A stretch of 64,000 nt of DNA from an uncultured Methylophaga sp. (GTDB lineage: Bacteria > Pseudomonadota > Gammaproteobacteria > Nitrosococcales > Methylophagaceae). Each line of letters opens with the position of its first letter. Positions within the stretch are counted from its first letter, which is position 1. The position numbers and the translations under genes were made by a program. Positions 45,241 through 53,670 of this stretch are shown piece after piece. The notes beneath the pieces are model-generated. The model did no database searches. It was not told the DNA's origin and saw only the letters and a list, made by a program, of their open reading frames with translations. Location: contig CAJXKF010000003.1 in NCBI GenBank assembly GCA_913055695.1, forward strand, positions 248,001 to 312,000. Direction: 5' to 3'.

Positions 45241-45579
45241 ATGAGCGATCTCCCCAACTGCCCCGCCTGTGGTTCTGAATATACCTATCAGGATCAGGCG
45301 ATACTGATCTGCCCCGAGTGTGCCCATGAATGGCATGCAGGGGAGACTATAGCTGAAGACTCAGAAGACGTAGTACTCGATTCCAACGGTAATGTGTTGG
45401 AAGACGGCGACACCGTGACAGTGATTAAGGACCTGAAAGTAAAGGGCTCATCGGCGGTGGTGAAAGTCGGCACCAAGGTCAAAAATATCCGCCTGGTGGG
45501 CGGCGATCATGATATCGATTGCAAGATTGATGGTATCGGCGCTATGAAGTTGAAATCAGAGTTCGTAAAGAAAGCCTGA
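45241..45579 (+). CDS. yjdM: YjdM/PhnA zinc-ribbon protein
   Basis: 112 residues. N-terminal four-Cys zinc ribbon: [11 protein letters not shown], then [10 protein letters not shown]-terminal PhnA-type SH3-like domain follows ([40 protein letters not shown]). The name PhnA comes from the phosphonate locus of E. coli, but its function is not established. It is a single gene here, between repeats. Confidence 0.93.
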   Translation: MSDLPNCPACGSEYTYQDQAILICPECAHEWHAGETIAEDSEDVVLDSNGNVLEDGDTVTVIKDLKVKGSSAVVKVGTKVKNIRLVGGDHDIDCKIDGIGAMKLKSEFVKKA

Positions 45580-45595
45580 TAAGGGCTGGATATAT

Positions 45596-45679
45596 GTAGG
45601 TTGGGCTGAGCGTGCGAAGCCCAACATTTCAATACTGGCCCGGGTTTTGTTGGGCTTCATTGCATTCAGCCCAACCTAC
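45596..45679. repeat. 84-bp hairpin repeat, copy 1 (upstream of transporter pair)
   Basis: The ends GTAGGTTGGGCTGA and TCAGCCCAACCTAC are perfect 14-bp inverted repeats; inner arms GCGAAGCCCAACA and TGTTGGGCTTC also pair. The whole unit can fold into one long hairpin. A second copy lies at 47745-47829. Confidence 0.85.
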
Positions 45680-45804
45680 GAGCAGATGCTAAGAGAAGAA
45701 ATGCGAGTGCTTTGACTCAGAGTCACTGTCGGGCAAATTTCCCGTTTAATTTTGTGTGCTGCTTGTTATGGTAGATGACTGGTTAATCTGCAACGGAGCA
45801 GTCG

Positions 45805-46065
45805 ATGTCTGCCACCCATAAGCACACTCGCCGTCGCTCGGCTTTGTTTATCACGCTGATTCTGGCGACAACCTTCCTGACGACATTTCCCCCGGTATTT
45901 TTATGGGCCAATACCATTGATCCCCGCTGGCTGGGGCTGCCATTTGCAATGGTCTGGCATATTGGTCTTGCCTTGCTGGCTTCAGTCTTTTTTGCTGCCT
46001 GGTATCTGCTGGAAAGTCGCAGCGGGCTGCTGGATCTGCAGGTTGAGGTGGAGGCAGAGCGATGA
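45805..46065 (+). CDS. DUF3311-type small membrane subunit of an SSF transporter
   Basis: 86 residues with two membrane helices (LFITLILATTFLTTFPPVFLW; LPFAMVWHIGLALLASVFFA). The PPVFLWAN...LGLPF pattern is that of DUF3311. Such small proteins are paired with sodium:solute symporters, as YhdT with PanF. GGAG precedes the ATG and its stop overlaps the symporter start (ATGA). Confidence 0.82.
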   Translation: MSATHKHTRRRSALFITLILATTFLTTFPPVFLWANTIDPRWLGLPFAMVWHIGLALLASVFFAAWYLLESRSGLLDLQVEVEAER

Positions 46066-47546
46066 TTCCTGTTCTCTCCTTGCTGGCCTTTCTGGGGCTG
46101 ATTCTCTTTATCAATCGTCGCCAACTGGGCGTGTCGACCATGGCCGACTATGCCACGGCCAATCACAGCATCGGTGTGCTGGGGATAACCTTCGGTTTTC
46201 TGGCGACCTGGTATGTGGGGGCAGGTTATACCGTGTTCTCCGGCTTTGCCGTCAGTTTCGGCATGATTGGCATGTATGTGATCCCTTACGGCATTGTCAC
46301 CTTGCTGGTGATGTATCTGGTGGCCGAAAAAACCTTTATCTGGGGGAAGAAATATCAGCTGCGCACGCAATCTGAATTACTGGGTCTGCGGTATCGCAGT
46401 GATTTCATCCGGGTGCTGACCGGTTTTGCCGGTGTGGCGCTGTCGGTGCCGTGGCTGCTGATGGAGTGGTACACGATTGGGTATGTGTTCAACTATGCGA
46501 CAGAAGGCTATATCAGCCCGCTGCTGGGCATGATTATCGGTATTTTTGTCGTGGTGTTTTATGTCGCGATGGGGGGTATGCGTAGCGTGGTCACCGCGAA
46601 CATCGTACAGGGCCTGTATATGATGGTCGTCGGCTCAGCGGTACTCATCTATGTGCTTTTCAGTGAACTGGGGGGCCTGTCGGCAGCGATGGACAGGTTG
46701 TTTTATGAGGCGCCCAAGGCGATGACCTTCCCCGGTCCGGGCTGGGATGTCTCACCCAATTACTGGACGGCGATTATTATCACCAGTGGTCTCGGCGGTT
46801 TTATGTGGCCGTGGGTTTATAACAAACTGTTTGCGGCTGACAGTATCCGCACCATCAAGCAGTCGGTGCTGTTTGCGCCGGTGTTGGGCATTCTGTCATT
46901 TGCTTTGCTGTTTATCGTCTCGATGGCCTTGCATCCTTTACCCTTCGCACAGGAAAACCCGGAAGAGGCTTTGTTCTGGGCCCATGCTGAGGCCGGTGTC
47001 TGGCCGCTGGCTTTGTTTGCCGTGCTGGTAATGGCAGCCAGTCTCGGTACCGTCAGCGGTATTCTGAATGCGATGTCGACCGCCATTTCCGGTGATATCG
47101 CCCAGGTCATCAATCGCAAGATTAATGAGAAAACCGCCTTGCTGATTGCCCGCTGGTCGGTGGTGGTGATGAGCGTCGGCGCTTTGGTCGGAGCTTACCT
47201 GAAAGAAGGTCAATTGGTTTTTCTGGCACTGATGACTTATCAGGGCATGATCGTCTTGTCGCCGGTCGTGCTTCTGGGCCTGTACTGGCGACGCGCCAAC
47301 AAATTCGGCGCCGTGGCCGGGTTCCTGCTGGGCATGGCGGTGTCGTTCGGGCTGACTTTAAGCGAGCCGGCATTTATCCAGGCCTATGGCTGGACGCCCG
47401 GTGTGTATGGCTTTTTAACCACGCTTGTCATTATGCTGGTGGCGGGTTATTTGCGTCCGGTGGAGAGTCATGTGGAACGACTCTGGGATGATATTGCTGA
47501 TGCCAGGGGGCAGGCAGGAGAGACCGCTGTAGTGAGAGCAAGCTAG
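46062..47546 (+). CDS. Sodium:solute symporter (SSF family)
   Basis: 494 residues with about 13 membrane helices, LeuT fold. The SSF patterns GFLATWYVGAGYTVFSGFAV and DIAQVINRKINEKTALLIAR are recognisable. It imports a small organic solute with Na+. The substrate cannot be told; pairing with a DUF3311 protein resembles pantothenate or carboxylate carriers. It forms a two-gene cassette between two hairpin repeats. Confidence 0.9.
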   Translation: MIPVLSLLAFLGLILFINRRQLGVSTMADYATANHSIGVLGITFGFLATWYVGAGYTVFSGFAVSFGMIGMYVIPYGIVTLLVMYLVAEKTFIWGKKYQLRTQSELLGLRYRSDFIRVLTGFAGVALSVPWLLMEWYTIGYVFNYATEGYISPLLGMIIGIFVVVFYVAMGGMRSVVTANIVQGLYMMVVGSAVLIYVLFSELGGLSAAMDRLFYEAPKAMTFPGPGWDVSPNYWTAIIITSGLGGFMWPWVYNKLFAADSIRTIKQSVLFAPVLGILSFALLFIVSMALHPLPFAQENPEEALFWAHAEAGVWPLALFAVLVMAASLGTVSGILNAMSTAISGDIAQVINRKINEKTALLIARWSVVVMSVGALVGAYLKEGQLVFLALMTYQGMIVLSPVVLLGLYWRRANKFGAVAGFLLGMAVSFGLTLSEPAFIQAYGWTPGVYGFLTTLVIMLVAGYLRPVESHVERLWDDIADARGQAGETAVVRAS

Positions 47547-47744
47547 GGTTATTGCCTGCCATTGCTGTCGCAGCAATGCAATCCAGTGTCCGGCTCAGAA
47601 GAGAAGGGCAGATTGCCACGCGGGCAGAGCCGACTCGAGATGACGAAAAAGATAGGGATGTTGCGATATCAGCTCATTGTGAGCGGAGCGACGCAATCTA
47701 TTCTAAGCTCAGAAGAGAGGCCGACTCGAGATGATGTGAAAAAT
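47547..47744. repeat. Mosaic of short degenerate repeats after the SSF gene
   Basis: CTCAGAAGAGA (47594-47604 and 47708-47718) and GCCGACTCGAGATGA (47629-47643 and 47720-47734) occur twice in the same order. Between them CATTGTGAGCGGAGCGACGC resembles the widespread intergenic motif CATTGCGAGCGAAGCGAAGC. No gene is seen. Confidence 0.65.
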
Positions 47745-47829
47745 GTCGCTTGGACTGAGCTTGCGAAGCCCAACATTTCAGGATCAAAAGTCGGGATTGT
47801 TGGGCTTCATTGCATTCAGCCCAAGCTAC
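47745..47829. repeat. 85-bp hairpin repeat, copy 2 (downstream of transporter pair)
   Basis: It begins GTCGCTTGGACTGAGC and ends TTCAGCCCAAGCTAC. The inner arms and the 3' segment GTTGGGCTTCATTGCATTCA are identical to copy 1; the loop differs. Stem position 5 changed from G-C to C-G, a compensatory change that keeps the pair. Confidence 0.85.
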
Positions 47830-47837
47830 AATGAAAA

Positions 47838-48317
47838 TTAAGCCTCAGCCAGCGTCATTGCCTGCAGGTAGTTTTCCAGCCCCATTTTTTTAATCAGCCC
47901 CAGTTGCTGCTCCAGCCAGTGGGTGTGATCCAGCTCGGTGTCCTCCAGTTGTTTTAGCAGCAACTGGCGGGTGTCATAGTCGCCTTCCTGTTCGCACAGG
48001 GCGATGCCGTCGCGCAGGTTTTTAACCACAGCGTATTCCAGGTCGAGGTCGTTCTGCAGCATCTCGATCACGGTGTGACCGACATTGAGTGGCTCGCGAT
48101 GTGCCAGGTTGGGCATGCCTTCCAGAAACAGGATACGTTTGATCATCTGGTCGGCGTGGTCGGTCTCGTCCTGCATTTCATGAGCGATGCGGTTGTAGAG
48201 GCGGGTAAGGCCCCAGTCTTCATACATTCTAGAGTGAATGAAATACTGGTCCATTGCAGTCAGTTCTCCCGCGAGCAGCTTGTTGAGCAAATCAATAACT
48301 TTCTGACTACCTTTCAT
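47838..48317 (-). CDS. Bacterioferritin-family iron-storage protein lacking the haem Met
   Basis: 159 residues, four-helix ferritin fold. Ferroxidase ligands Glu18, Glu51, His54, Glu94 and Glu128/His131 are present ([32 protein letters not shown]). The haem-binding Met52 of true bacterioferritins is Thr52 here. It closely resembles the Pseudomonas protein called BfrA or FtnA, a haem-free ferritin. It would oxidise and store iron in the cytosol. No bfd lies nearby. Confidence 0.92.
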   Translation of the reverse strand: MKGSQKVIDLLNKLLAGELTAMDQYFIHSRMYEDWGLTRLYNRIAHEMQDETDHADQMIKRILFLEGMPNLAHREPLNVGHTVIEMLQNDLDLEYAVVKNLRDGIALCEQEGDYDTRQLLLKQLEDTELDHTHWLEQQLGLIKKMGLENYLQAMTLAEA

Positions 48318-48509
48318 CGGAATACCCTGTTTGTTTCGTTGAAGAGATGAATACCGCTGCGTCTCAAACGACGCTCAGCTTAGCCTGCATTATCGCACTG
48401 GTCTTGTCAGCTGGCTAATATAAACGCCACTTCCGGAGTATTTACAGGGTCTGGACAGGGCTCTAAGCTAGGGCGGTAAAACTCAAACGCTAACCAGCAG
48501 GATGCAGAC

Positions 48510-49106
48510 ATGTTCTCGATTTCCCAGTGGCGCATTACCGGACTTGTGCTGATAGTCCTTGGCCTGATGTCAGCCAGCAGCTTTGTCTGGCTTGGTTTTA
48601 GTGAAGAAGCGATTCGCGCCATGGTCAGAGGGACGGCCCGGACTTCGATTTTCCTGTTCGTGCTGGCCTTTACCGCATCCAGTCTGTACCGGCTGCTTAA
48701 ATCCGGCTGGGCAAGATACCTGTTGGATAACCGCCGTTATATCGGGCTGTCGTTTGCCCTGTCGCATTTTGTGCATCTGCTGTTTCTGATCCTGCTGATG
48801 ACCCACTACCCGCAGGACTCACTGGCGAAGTTGAATCAGTTCGAGATTGTGGGGGCCAGCCTGACCTATGTGTTTATCCTGGCGATGACGATCACGTCTT
48901 TTGAGCCGCCACGGCGCTGGATCGGTCCCAAAAACTGGCATCGTCTGCATACCACCGGTATGTACCTGGTCTGGCTTATCTTTCTGGAAACCTACGGTAA
49001 GGGCACACTGCAAAACGGGCATTATCTGCCCCTGGTGTTACTGCTGCTGGTGGCGATGGGACTAAGACTGGCAGCCAGTGTCAAAACCGCGCGCTCGGTT
49101 CACTAG
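48510..49106 (+). CDS. Ferric-reductase-like six-helix membrane protein
   Basis: 198 residues with six membrane helices. Paired His residues (SHFVHLLF in helix 3 and WHRLHTTGMYLVWLIF in helix 5) fit the haem b sites of the ferric reductase-like transmembrane domain shared with MsrQ/YedZ. No flavin domain is fused and no MsrP is adjacent. It probably passes electrons across the inner membrane; the acceptor is unknown. Its TAG stop overlaps that of the next, convergent gene. Confidence 0.78.
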   Translation: MFSISQWRITGLVLIVLGLMSASSFVWLGFSEEAIRAMVRGTARTSIFLFVLAFTASSLYRLLKSGWARYLLDNRRYIGLSFALSHFVHLLFLILLMTHYPQDSLAKLNQFEIVGASLTYVFILAMTITSFEPPRRWIGPKNWHRLHTTGMYLVWLIFLETYGKGTLQNGHYLPLVLLLLVAMGLRLAASVKTARSVH

Positions 49107-49432
49107 CTTTTATTGATGGGGGTATAAACCGGGCCGGGGAAAGTCGCGACCTTGCCATCAAATTCACTTATCTTTGCCTGACCTTTCTTGGTGACGGCAT
49201 CGATCCGCAGCACCGCATGCATCGGGATATAGGTGCGATTCACATCGGCGAATTCATCTTTGAGCTTTTCATGAGTTGGGTCAACCACGACACTGGTATG
49301 TGTATCCCAGACAAAGTCGCCGATTTCGATAAAGCCGAACAGACTGCCCTGGCTAAGCTCACGGGCATAAAGCTCATAGCGCTGACCACCCTGGATAAAT
49401 TCGATGCGATATAACAATGCTTTTTTAGTCAT
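49103..49432 (-). CDS. DUF1820 family protein
   Basis: 109 residues. Family pattern: LYRIEFIQGGQRYELYAREL, then GFIEIGDFVW, VVVDPTHEKLKDEF and YIPMHAVLRIDAV. Soluble, function unknown; widespread in gammaproteobacteria, often as a single gene. It converges on the ferric-reductase-like gene with a shared CTAG stop. Confidence 0.9.
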   Translation of the reverse strand: MTKKALLYRIEFIQGGQRYELYARELSQGSLFGFIEIGDFVWDTHTSVVVDPTHEKLKDEFADVNRTYIPMHAVLRIDAVTKKGQAKISEFDGKVATFPGPVYTPINKS

Positions 49433-49589
49433 AATTAATCTGTCACAGCGTTTGTCAGCTGAGTAGTTTGTTTGGTTGCGCTCAAAATGGGGGCAGAGAA
49501 GCGAAATTCAATGTTAATGCAGATATAAAACTTCGGCTATCTGACACAACATTCAACAGCTAAAAACCGGCCTGCTCACTGTAGATGCG

Positions 49590-50762
49590 CTACCACCAGG
49601 AATAAATCAGTAAACCGAGCGGGGTACCCACGATATAACCGGCGACCCCAACCAGAATACCGGGCGTGACAAGCGTACCCCAGCCGCGGGCGACAGCGAG
49701 GGCCGGTGCCGTGGTGGCACCGAGTACGGCGGCGTTCGAAGCAATAATGAGTTCCGGTAATGACAGTTTGAGTGCCTGCTTTTTCAGCAGGCGGTTCAAT
49801 AGCAGGCCCCCGATAAACACCACCAGCCAGTGCACCAGCAGTACGATAAACACAAACACCAGCAGGATCGGCGCATGGGCCAGTAAGGTCGCGACATTGG
49901 CTCCGGCGGCGATAGTGGCGAAGAAGACCAGGGCTAAAACAAAGCCCATGCTCTGACCACCGTTGAGCTTTTTCATCTGAACTGGCATCAGTGTGGCCGG
50001 AATAATCGAATACAAAGTGATAAACAGATAGCGTAGCAGGCTGAAGTCGATGCCAAGCGCTAATAGGTTGAGCAGATAGACGGTCAGATCCGACACAGCC
50101 ACCACCAGCATGGCAAAGGTCAGGGCGGCAGCCAGAGACAAACCGCCGACCTGGTTCTCACCCTGTTCCAGGCTTTGTTCCTGGTCGGAGAAATAATTCC
50201 GTTGCACATAGCGTTGCATGAAAAAGCGTGATGCCGGCATCAGAATAATCACGACCAGAAACAGAATACCGAGTAGGTTATCGACGGCTGTCGCTGCGGC
50301 AATCATGCTGCTGTTATCAAATCCGGTGGATTGCATCACAGCAGCAAAATTAGCCGAGCCGCCGGTATAAGTGGCGGTGAACATACCAGCCAATATCGAT
50401 TCAAACTCGCCCAGGTCGAGCAGGCTCGCACCGACTAAAACCCCCATGACTGTGCCGAAACAGGCGAGAATAAACCCCAAGCCGACCCGGCCGCTCTCTG
50501 CCAGTATTCGTCGCACATCGGCATGAATCAGAAACAGCGGCAGCAGCATCGGCACAAAATAACTGAAGACCACATCATAGGCGGGCGAAGATTGCGGCAT
50601 GATGCCTAGGTTCGACAGCAGAATAGAAAGCAGAATCGCCCAGATTGCCCCGGTCAGGGTTTTACCCCAGGGTTTGCTTTCGGCCCAGAAGCCGAACCAG
50701 GCAATGGCAAACAAGGCAGCAAATACCGCCAGAATCTGGTCGGCTGGGATAAGCGAATTCAT
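49590..50762 (-). CDS. DUF819 family integral membrane protein
   Basis: About 390 residues with 10-11 membrane helices. The pattern SYFVPMLLPLFLIHADVRRI and later FTATYTGGSANFAAV, and LIIASNAAVLGATTAPALA, fits DUF819 (YjcL-like). Function is unproven; the GGSANF segment resembles ion or carboxylate transporters. Start 50762 is used (AGGATACAGGT upstream) rather than an in-frame TTG at 50780. Divergent from the next gene by 82 bp. Confidence 0.85.
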   Translation of the reverse strand: MNSLIPADQILAVFAALFAIAWFGFWAESKPWGKTLTGAIWAILLSILLSNLGIMPQSSPAYDVVFSYFVPMLLPLFLIHADVRRILAESGRVGLGFILACFGTVMGVLVGASLLDLGEFESILAGMFTATYTGGSANFAAVMQSTGFDNSSMIAAATAVDNLLGILFLVVIILMPASRFFMQRYVQRNYFSDQEQSLEQGENQVGGLSLAAALTFAMLVVAVSDLTVYLLNLLALGIDFSLLRYLFITLYSIIPATLMPVQMKKLNGGQSMGFVLALVFFATIAAGANVATLLAHAPILLVFVFIVLLVHWLVVFIGGLLLNRLLKKQALKLSLPELIIASNAAVLGATTAPALAVARGWGTLVTPGILVGVAGYIVGTPLGLLIYSWW

Positions 50763-50844
50763 ACCTGTATCCTGTTTCAATCTGTCAGCGTCACTAGAAG
50801 GCAGGATACCCCGAATAGGACCGCAATCAAAAACGAGGCTTGAT

Positions 50845-51840
50845 ATGTATAGCGACGACGATCTGGAACAGGCAGTCGATAAAGAGATTTTCAGCCGTGC
50901 TGCGGTGACCCGCTTCCGGGATTATATTGCCGAGCGCGATAATACCCGGGCCGTGGATGAAGAAGACTTTCGTCTTATCACCAGCTTCAACGACATTTTC
51001 GTGGTCATTGCCTGTCTGTTGCTACTGTTGTCGGCTGGCTGGGTGATTCAGGGGACAAGTACGGCATTGTCAGCCGCCGTTGTCGCCGCTTTATCCTGGG
51101 GACTGGCTGAATTTTTTGTGCTTAAACGCAAAATGGCCCTGCCGGCGATTGTGCTTTTAGTGACGTTTGTGGGCAATGTGTTCGCTGCGATAGTGCTTAT
51201 CTTCGGTTTTCCGGATGAAAAAGCCTTTATGCTGGCCGGTCTCGGGGCGACTTTCGCTGCCTGGCTGCACTGGACCCGTTTCCATGTCCCCGTCACGGTG
51301 GCTGCCGGGGCTGCCACCGCAGTCGCGTTTGTGCTGGCCGCACTGATTTATATGATGCCGTCCCTGCGTGATTATCTGAACAGTCTGATGTTTGCCGGGG
51401 GGATTGCGATATTCCTGCTGGCCATGCGCTGGGACATGGCGGATCTGAAACGGGTCACCGGTCACTCGGATGTCGCTTTCTGGCTGCACCTGACGGCAGC
51501 ACCTTTGATCGTGCATCCGGTGTTCAGCAATCTCGGCATTTTCGAGGGCACTCAGACCACATTGGATCTGGCCATCGTCTTGTTGTTGTATCTGGTGCTG
51601 ACGGTGATTTCGCTGGTTATAGACCGGCGCGCCTTCATGGTCTCGTCATTGATTTATGTGCTGGCGGCGCTGACCGAACTGCTTGATACCTATGGCCTGG
51701 CCGGTGACAGCTTTGCTTATGTCGGCGTGGTGATTGGTTTCTCTTTACTGTTGCTTTCAGGCTTCTGGCACAAGGCCCGTCGCCTGTTGGTTCAGAACCT
51801 GCCCGCTGCCTGGCAGGGGCGGCTACCGGAAGTTGCTTAG
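50845..51840 (+). CDS. Uncharacterised integral membrane protein (DUF2157-like N-terminus)
   Basis: 331 residues from ATG 50845 (GAGG upstream). A soluble helical start of ~50 residues (SDDDLEQAVDKEIFSRAAVT) is followed by about nine membrane helices. The start resembles DUF2157 proteins, but I am not sure of the family. Function unknown. The longer in-frame reading overlaps the DUF819 gene antisense and is not credible. Confidence 0.75.
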   Translation: MYSDDDLEQAVDKEIFSRAAVTRFRDYIAERDNTRAVDEEDFRLITSFNDIFVVIACLLLLLSAGWVIQGTSTALSAAVVAALSWGLAEFFVLKRKMALPAIVLLVTFVGNVFAAIVLIFGFPDEKAFMLAGLGATFAAWLHWTRFHVPVTVAAGAATAVAFVLAALIYMMPSLRDYLNSLMFAGGIAIFLLAMRWDMADLKRVTGHSDVAFWLHLTAAPLIVHPVFSNLGIFEGTQTTLDLAIVLLLYLVLTVISLVIDRRAFMVSSLIYVLAALTELLDTYGLAGDSFAYVGVVIGFSLLLLSGFWHKARRLLVQNLPAAWQGRLPEVA

Positions 51841-51894
51841 CACGCTTCAAAATCAGCTAAACTGAGATCATGCTCCAATTCTGGGAGGGGCTTG

Positions 51895-52527
51895 ATGAGA
51901 CAAATCCTGTCCGATCTCTGGGAAACCGCCGTGGAAAGCCCATTTCCCGGCCTCACCACGCATGCTTACCTGTGGACGCGTGATGATGGCAATGTGTTGT
52001 TCTATAACACCAGCCAGCAGCAGGATATCCGGCAAATGGCTGACTTGGGCGGGGTTGCCTGTCAGCTACTCAGTCATCGAGATGAAGTGGGTCAGTCCCT
52101 TATTCAAATTCGTGATTTATATGCAGCCAGACTGGGTGTTCATCAGGCAGAACTGGAACATTTGGCCGAGGTTTGTCAGCCGGATATCATTTTTCAACAC
52201 AGGCAATGCTTATTTGACGATCTGGAAGTGGTTCCGACACCCGGACATACGCCCGGCAGCTGCTGTTTTCTGGCAAGCCTGGCTGAAGGGCTCACAGCGC
52301 TTTTCAGTGGTGATACCCTGTACTGGAGTGACGCCGGTCTGAGGCCGGGTCTATTGCCTTTCAGTGATCGAGACCAGCTGATTGAAAGCCTGACCCTGCT
52401 GGAAAAAGTTTCACCTGATCTGGTCTGTTCGAGTGCCTTTTCCGGTGAATCCGGTTTCAAGGAAGTCAAAGCTGACTGGTCAGAACAGCTCGCTATTGCC
52501 AGATGGTTGCTGCAACAACAAAGTTAG
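51895..52527 (+). CDS. Metallo-beta-lactamase-fold protein with altered metal motif
   Basis: 210 residues from ATG 51895 (GGAGGGG upstream). The usual HxHxDH reads LLSHRDEVG here; PTPGHTPGSCCF keeps a later His and FSGDTLYWSD keeps the bridging Asp; the last His is not evident (SSAFSGESGF). The fold is clear, but zinc hydrolase activity is uncertain. Relatives are annotated only as MBL-fold hydrolases. No signal peptide. Confidence 0.83.
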   Translation: MRQILSDLWETAVESPFPGLTTHAYLWTRDDGNVLFYNTSQQQDIRQMADLGGVACQLLSHRDEVGQSLIQIRDLYAARLGVHQAELEHLAEVCQPDIIFQHRQCLFDDLEVVPTPGHTPGSCCFLASLAEGLTALFSGDTLYWSDAGLRPGLLPFSDRDQLIESLTLLEKVSPDLVCSSAFSGESGFKEVKADWSEQLAIARWLLQQQS

Positions 52528-52553
52528 GATGACATCCCTGTCACCCTGCCTGC

Positions 52554-52898
52554 CTACCGGTAATAACCATGATGGCGATAATCCCGATCATAGTGACGAT
52601 CATGATGACGGTATGAATGCCGGTCATGACTGCGGTAATACCTGTCGTGATGTTTCCAGTGTTTTTTGTGGTGCTTCCAGTGCTTGTGGCCATGATAGTG
52701 ATGACGGTGGCGATCATAGTCACGGTAGTGAATCACATAGCTATCGGGGTAATAGCTGTTGTGATAACCCGGATAGCCCAGATTGAAGCCAATACCGATA
52801 CTGAGATCACCGGCCTTGGCCGGGCTCGTGGCGACGGCCAGCATCATGCCTGAAAACAGACTGATGGCTAAAAGTGTTGATTTGTTGAGATGTCGCAT
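52554..52898 (-). CDS. Small secreted histidine-rich protein
   Basis: 114 residues. A signal peptide (KSTLLAISLFSGMMLAVATS then PAKA) precedes a short GYPGYHNSYYPDSY segment and a ~60-residue tail of H, R, D, Y and K with about 20 histidines in total (for example HYHGHKHWKHHKKHWKHH). It probably binds transition metals or polyanions in the periplasm; function is inference. The plus strand has an open frame over the same bases, an effect of the GAT/CAT codon bias. It converges on the MBL gene with a 26-bp gap. Confidence 0.8.
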   Translation of the reverse strand: MRHLNKSTLLAISLFSGMMLAVATSPAKAGDLSIGIGFNLGYPGYHNSYYPDSYVIHYRDYDRHRHHYHGHKHWKHHKKHWKHHDRYYRSHDRHSYRHHDRHYDRDYRHHGYYR

Positions 52899-53091
52899 CG
52901 CGTTTACCTCGCTCTACACAAAAGGACACGCTTAATACATTAATCGCCTGCTCGGAAAGTTTGTGTTAAGCAATGTAAAAGTTTGTAAAACATGAAAAAA
53001 CTGTCGATTAGTGCACAGGAAACAGTGCATTTCAGAGGCCAGCAGACGTGCTAAAGTGAAACCGTTAATTCAGCAATTGCATGGGACAGTG

Positions 53092-53664
53092 ATGGAGACT
53101 TTGATTCAATTCGAACTGCCGAAATGGCTGCTGCGCTATCAGCAGTCTTATCAGACAAGCACAGACATTGAGGCGCAGATGGATTTTCTGATCGATGTGT
53201 CCCGTCTCAACATTCAATATGACACAGGCGGTCCCTTTGCTGCCGCGGTATTTGAAGTCGACAGTGGCAGGCTGGTGGCCCTGGGCTTGAACCTGGTGAC
53301 CTCAAAAAATCTGTCGATTCTGCATGCTGAAATGGTGGCGCTGTCGCTGGCCCAGCAAAGCCGGCGTCATTATGATTTGGGTGCAACAAAGCCGGATTTA
53401 TCTCTGGTCACCACCTGTGAACCCTGTGCCATGTGTTTCGGTGCCATACCCTGGTCCGGGGTACGGCAGGTAGTGTCCGGTGCCACCGATGCCGATGCCA
53501 GAGCCATCGGTTTTGATGAGGGCCCGAAGCCGGATGACTGGCAAAAAGCGCTGGAAGAAAGACAGATAAAAGTCATCAGCGGGGTTAACCGGGATAAAGC
53601 TGCGGCCGTGCTGCGGGCCTATGTGAATCAGGGGGGTATGCTCTATAACTCACGACAGGGATAG
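53092..53664 (+). CDS. Nucleoside deaminase (cytidine/guanine deaminase fold)
   Basis: About 190 residues. Zinc motifs ILHAEMVALSLAQ (His and catalytic Glu) and TTCEPCAMCFGAIPWSGV (PCxxC) define the deaminase fold; FAAAVFEVDSGRLVALGLN is also typical. Guanine or cytosine-type base is the likely substrate but specificity is unknown. ATG 53092 is chosen; the in-frame ATG at 53011 would add 27 residues without family resemblance. It lies 6 bp before the VOC gene. Confidence 0.85.
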   Translation: METLIQFELPKWLLRYQQSYQTSTDIEAQMDFLIDVSRLNIQYDTGGPFAAAVFEVDSGRLVALGLNLVTSKNLSILHAEMVALSLAQQSRRHYDLGATKPDLSLVTTCEPCAMCFGAIPWSGVRQVVSGATDADARAIGFDEGPKPDDWQKALEERQIKVISGVNRDKAAAVLRAYVNQGGMLYNSRQG

Positions 53665-53670
53665 ACGCAG

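Noticed and set aside
50599..50844. N-terminal extension of the 50.8-kb membrane protein
   Set aside because: Antisense to the start of the DUF819 gene; ATG 50845 has a GAGG site and a family-like start.
52433..52786. Plus-strand frame opposite the histidine-rich gene
   Set aside because: Its Asp/His/Ser-rich translation is the complement effect of CAT/GAT codons; the minus frame has a signal peptide.
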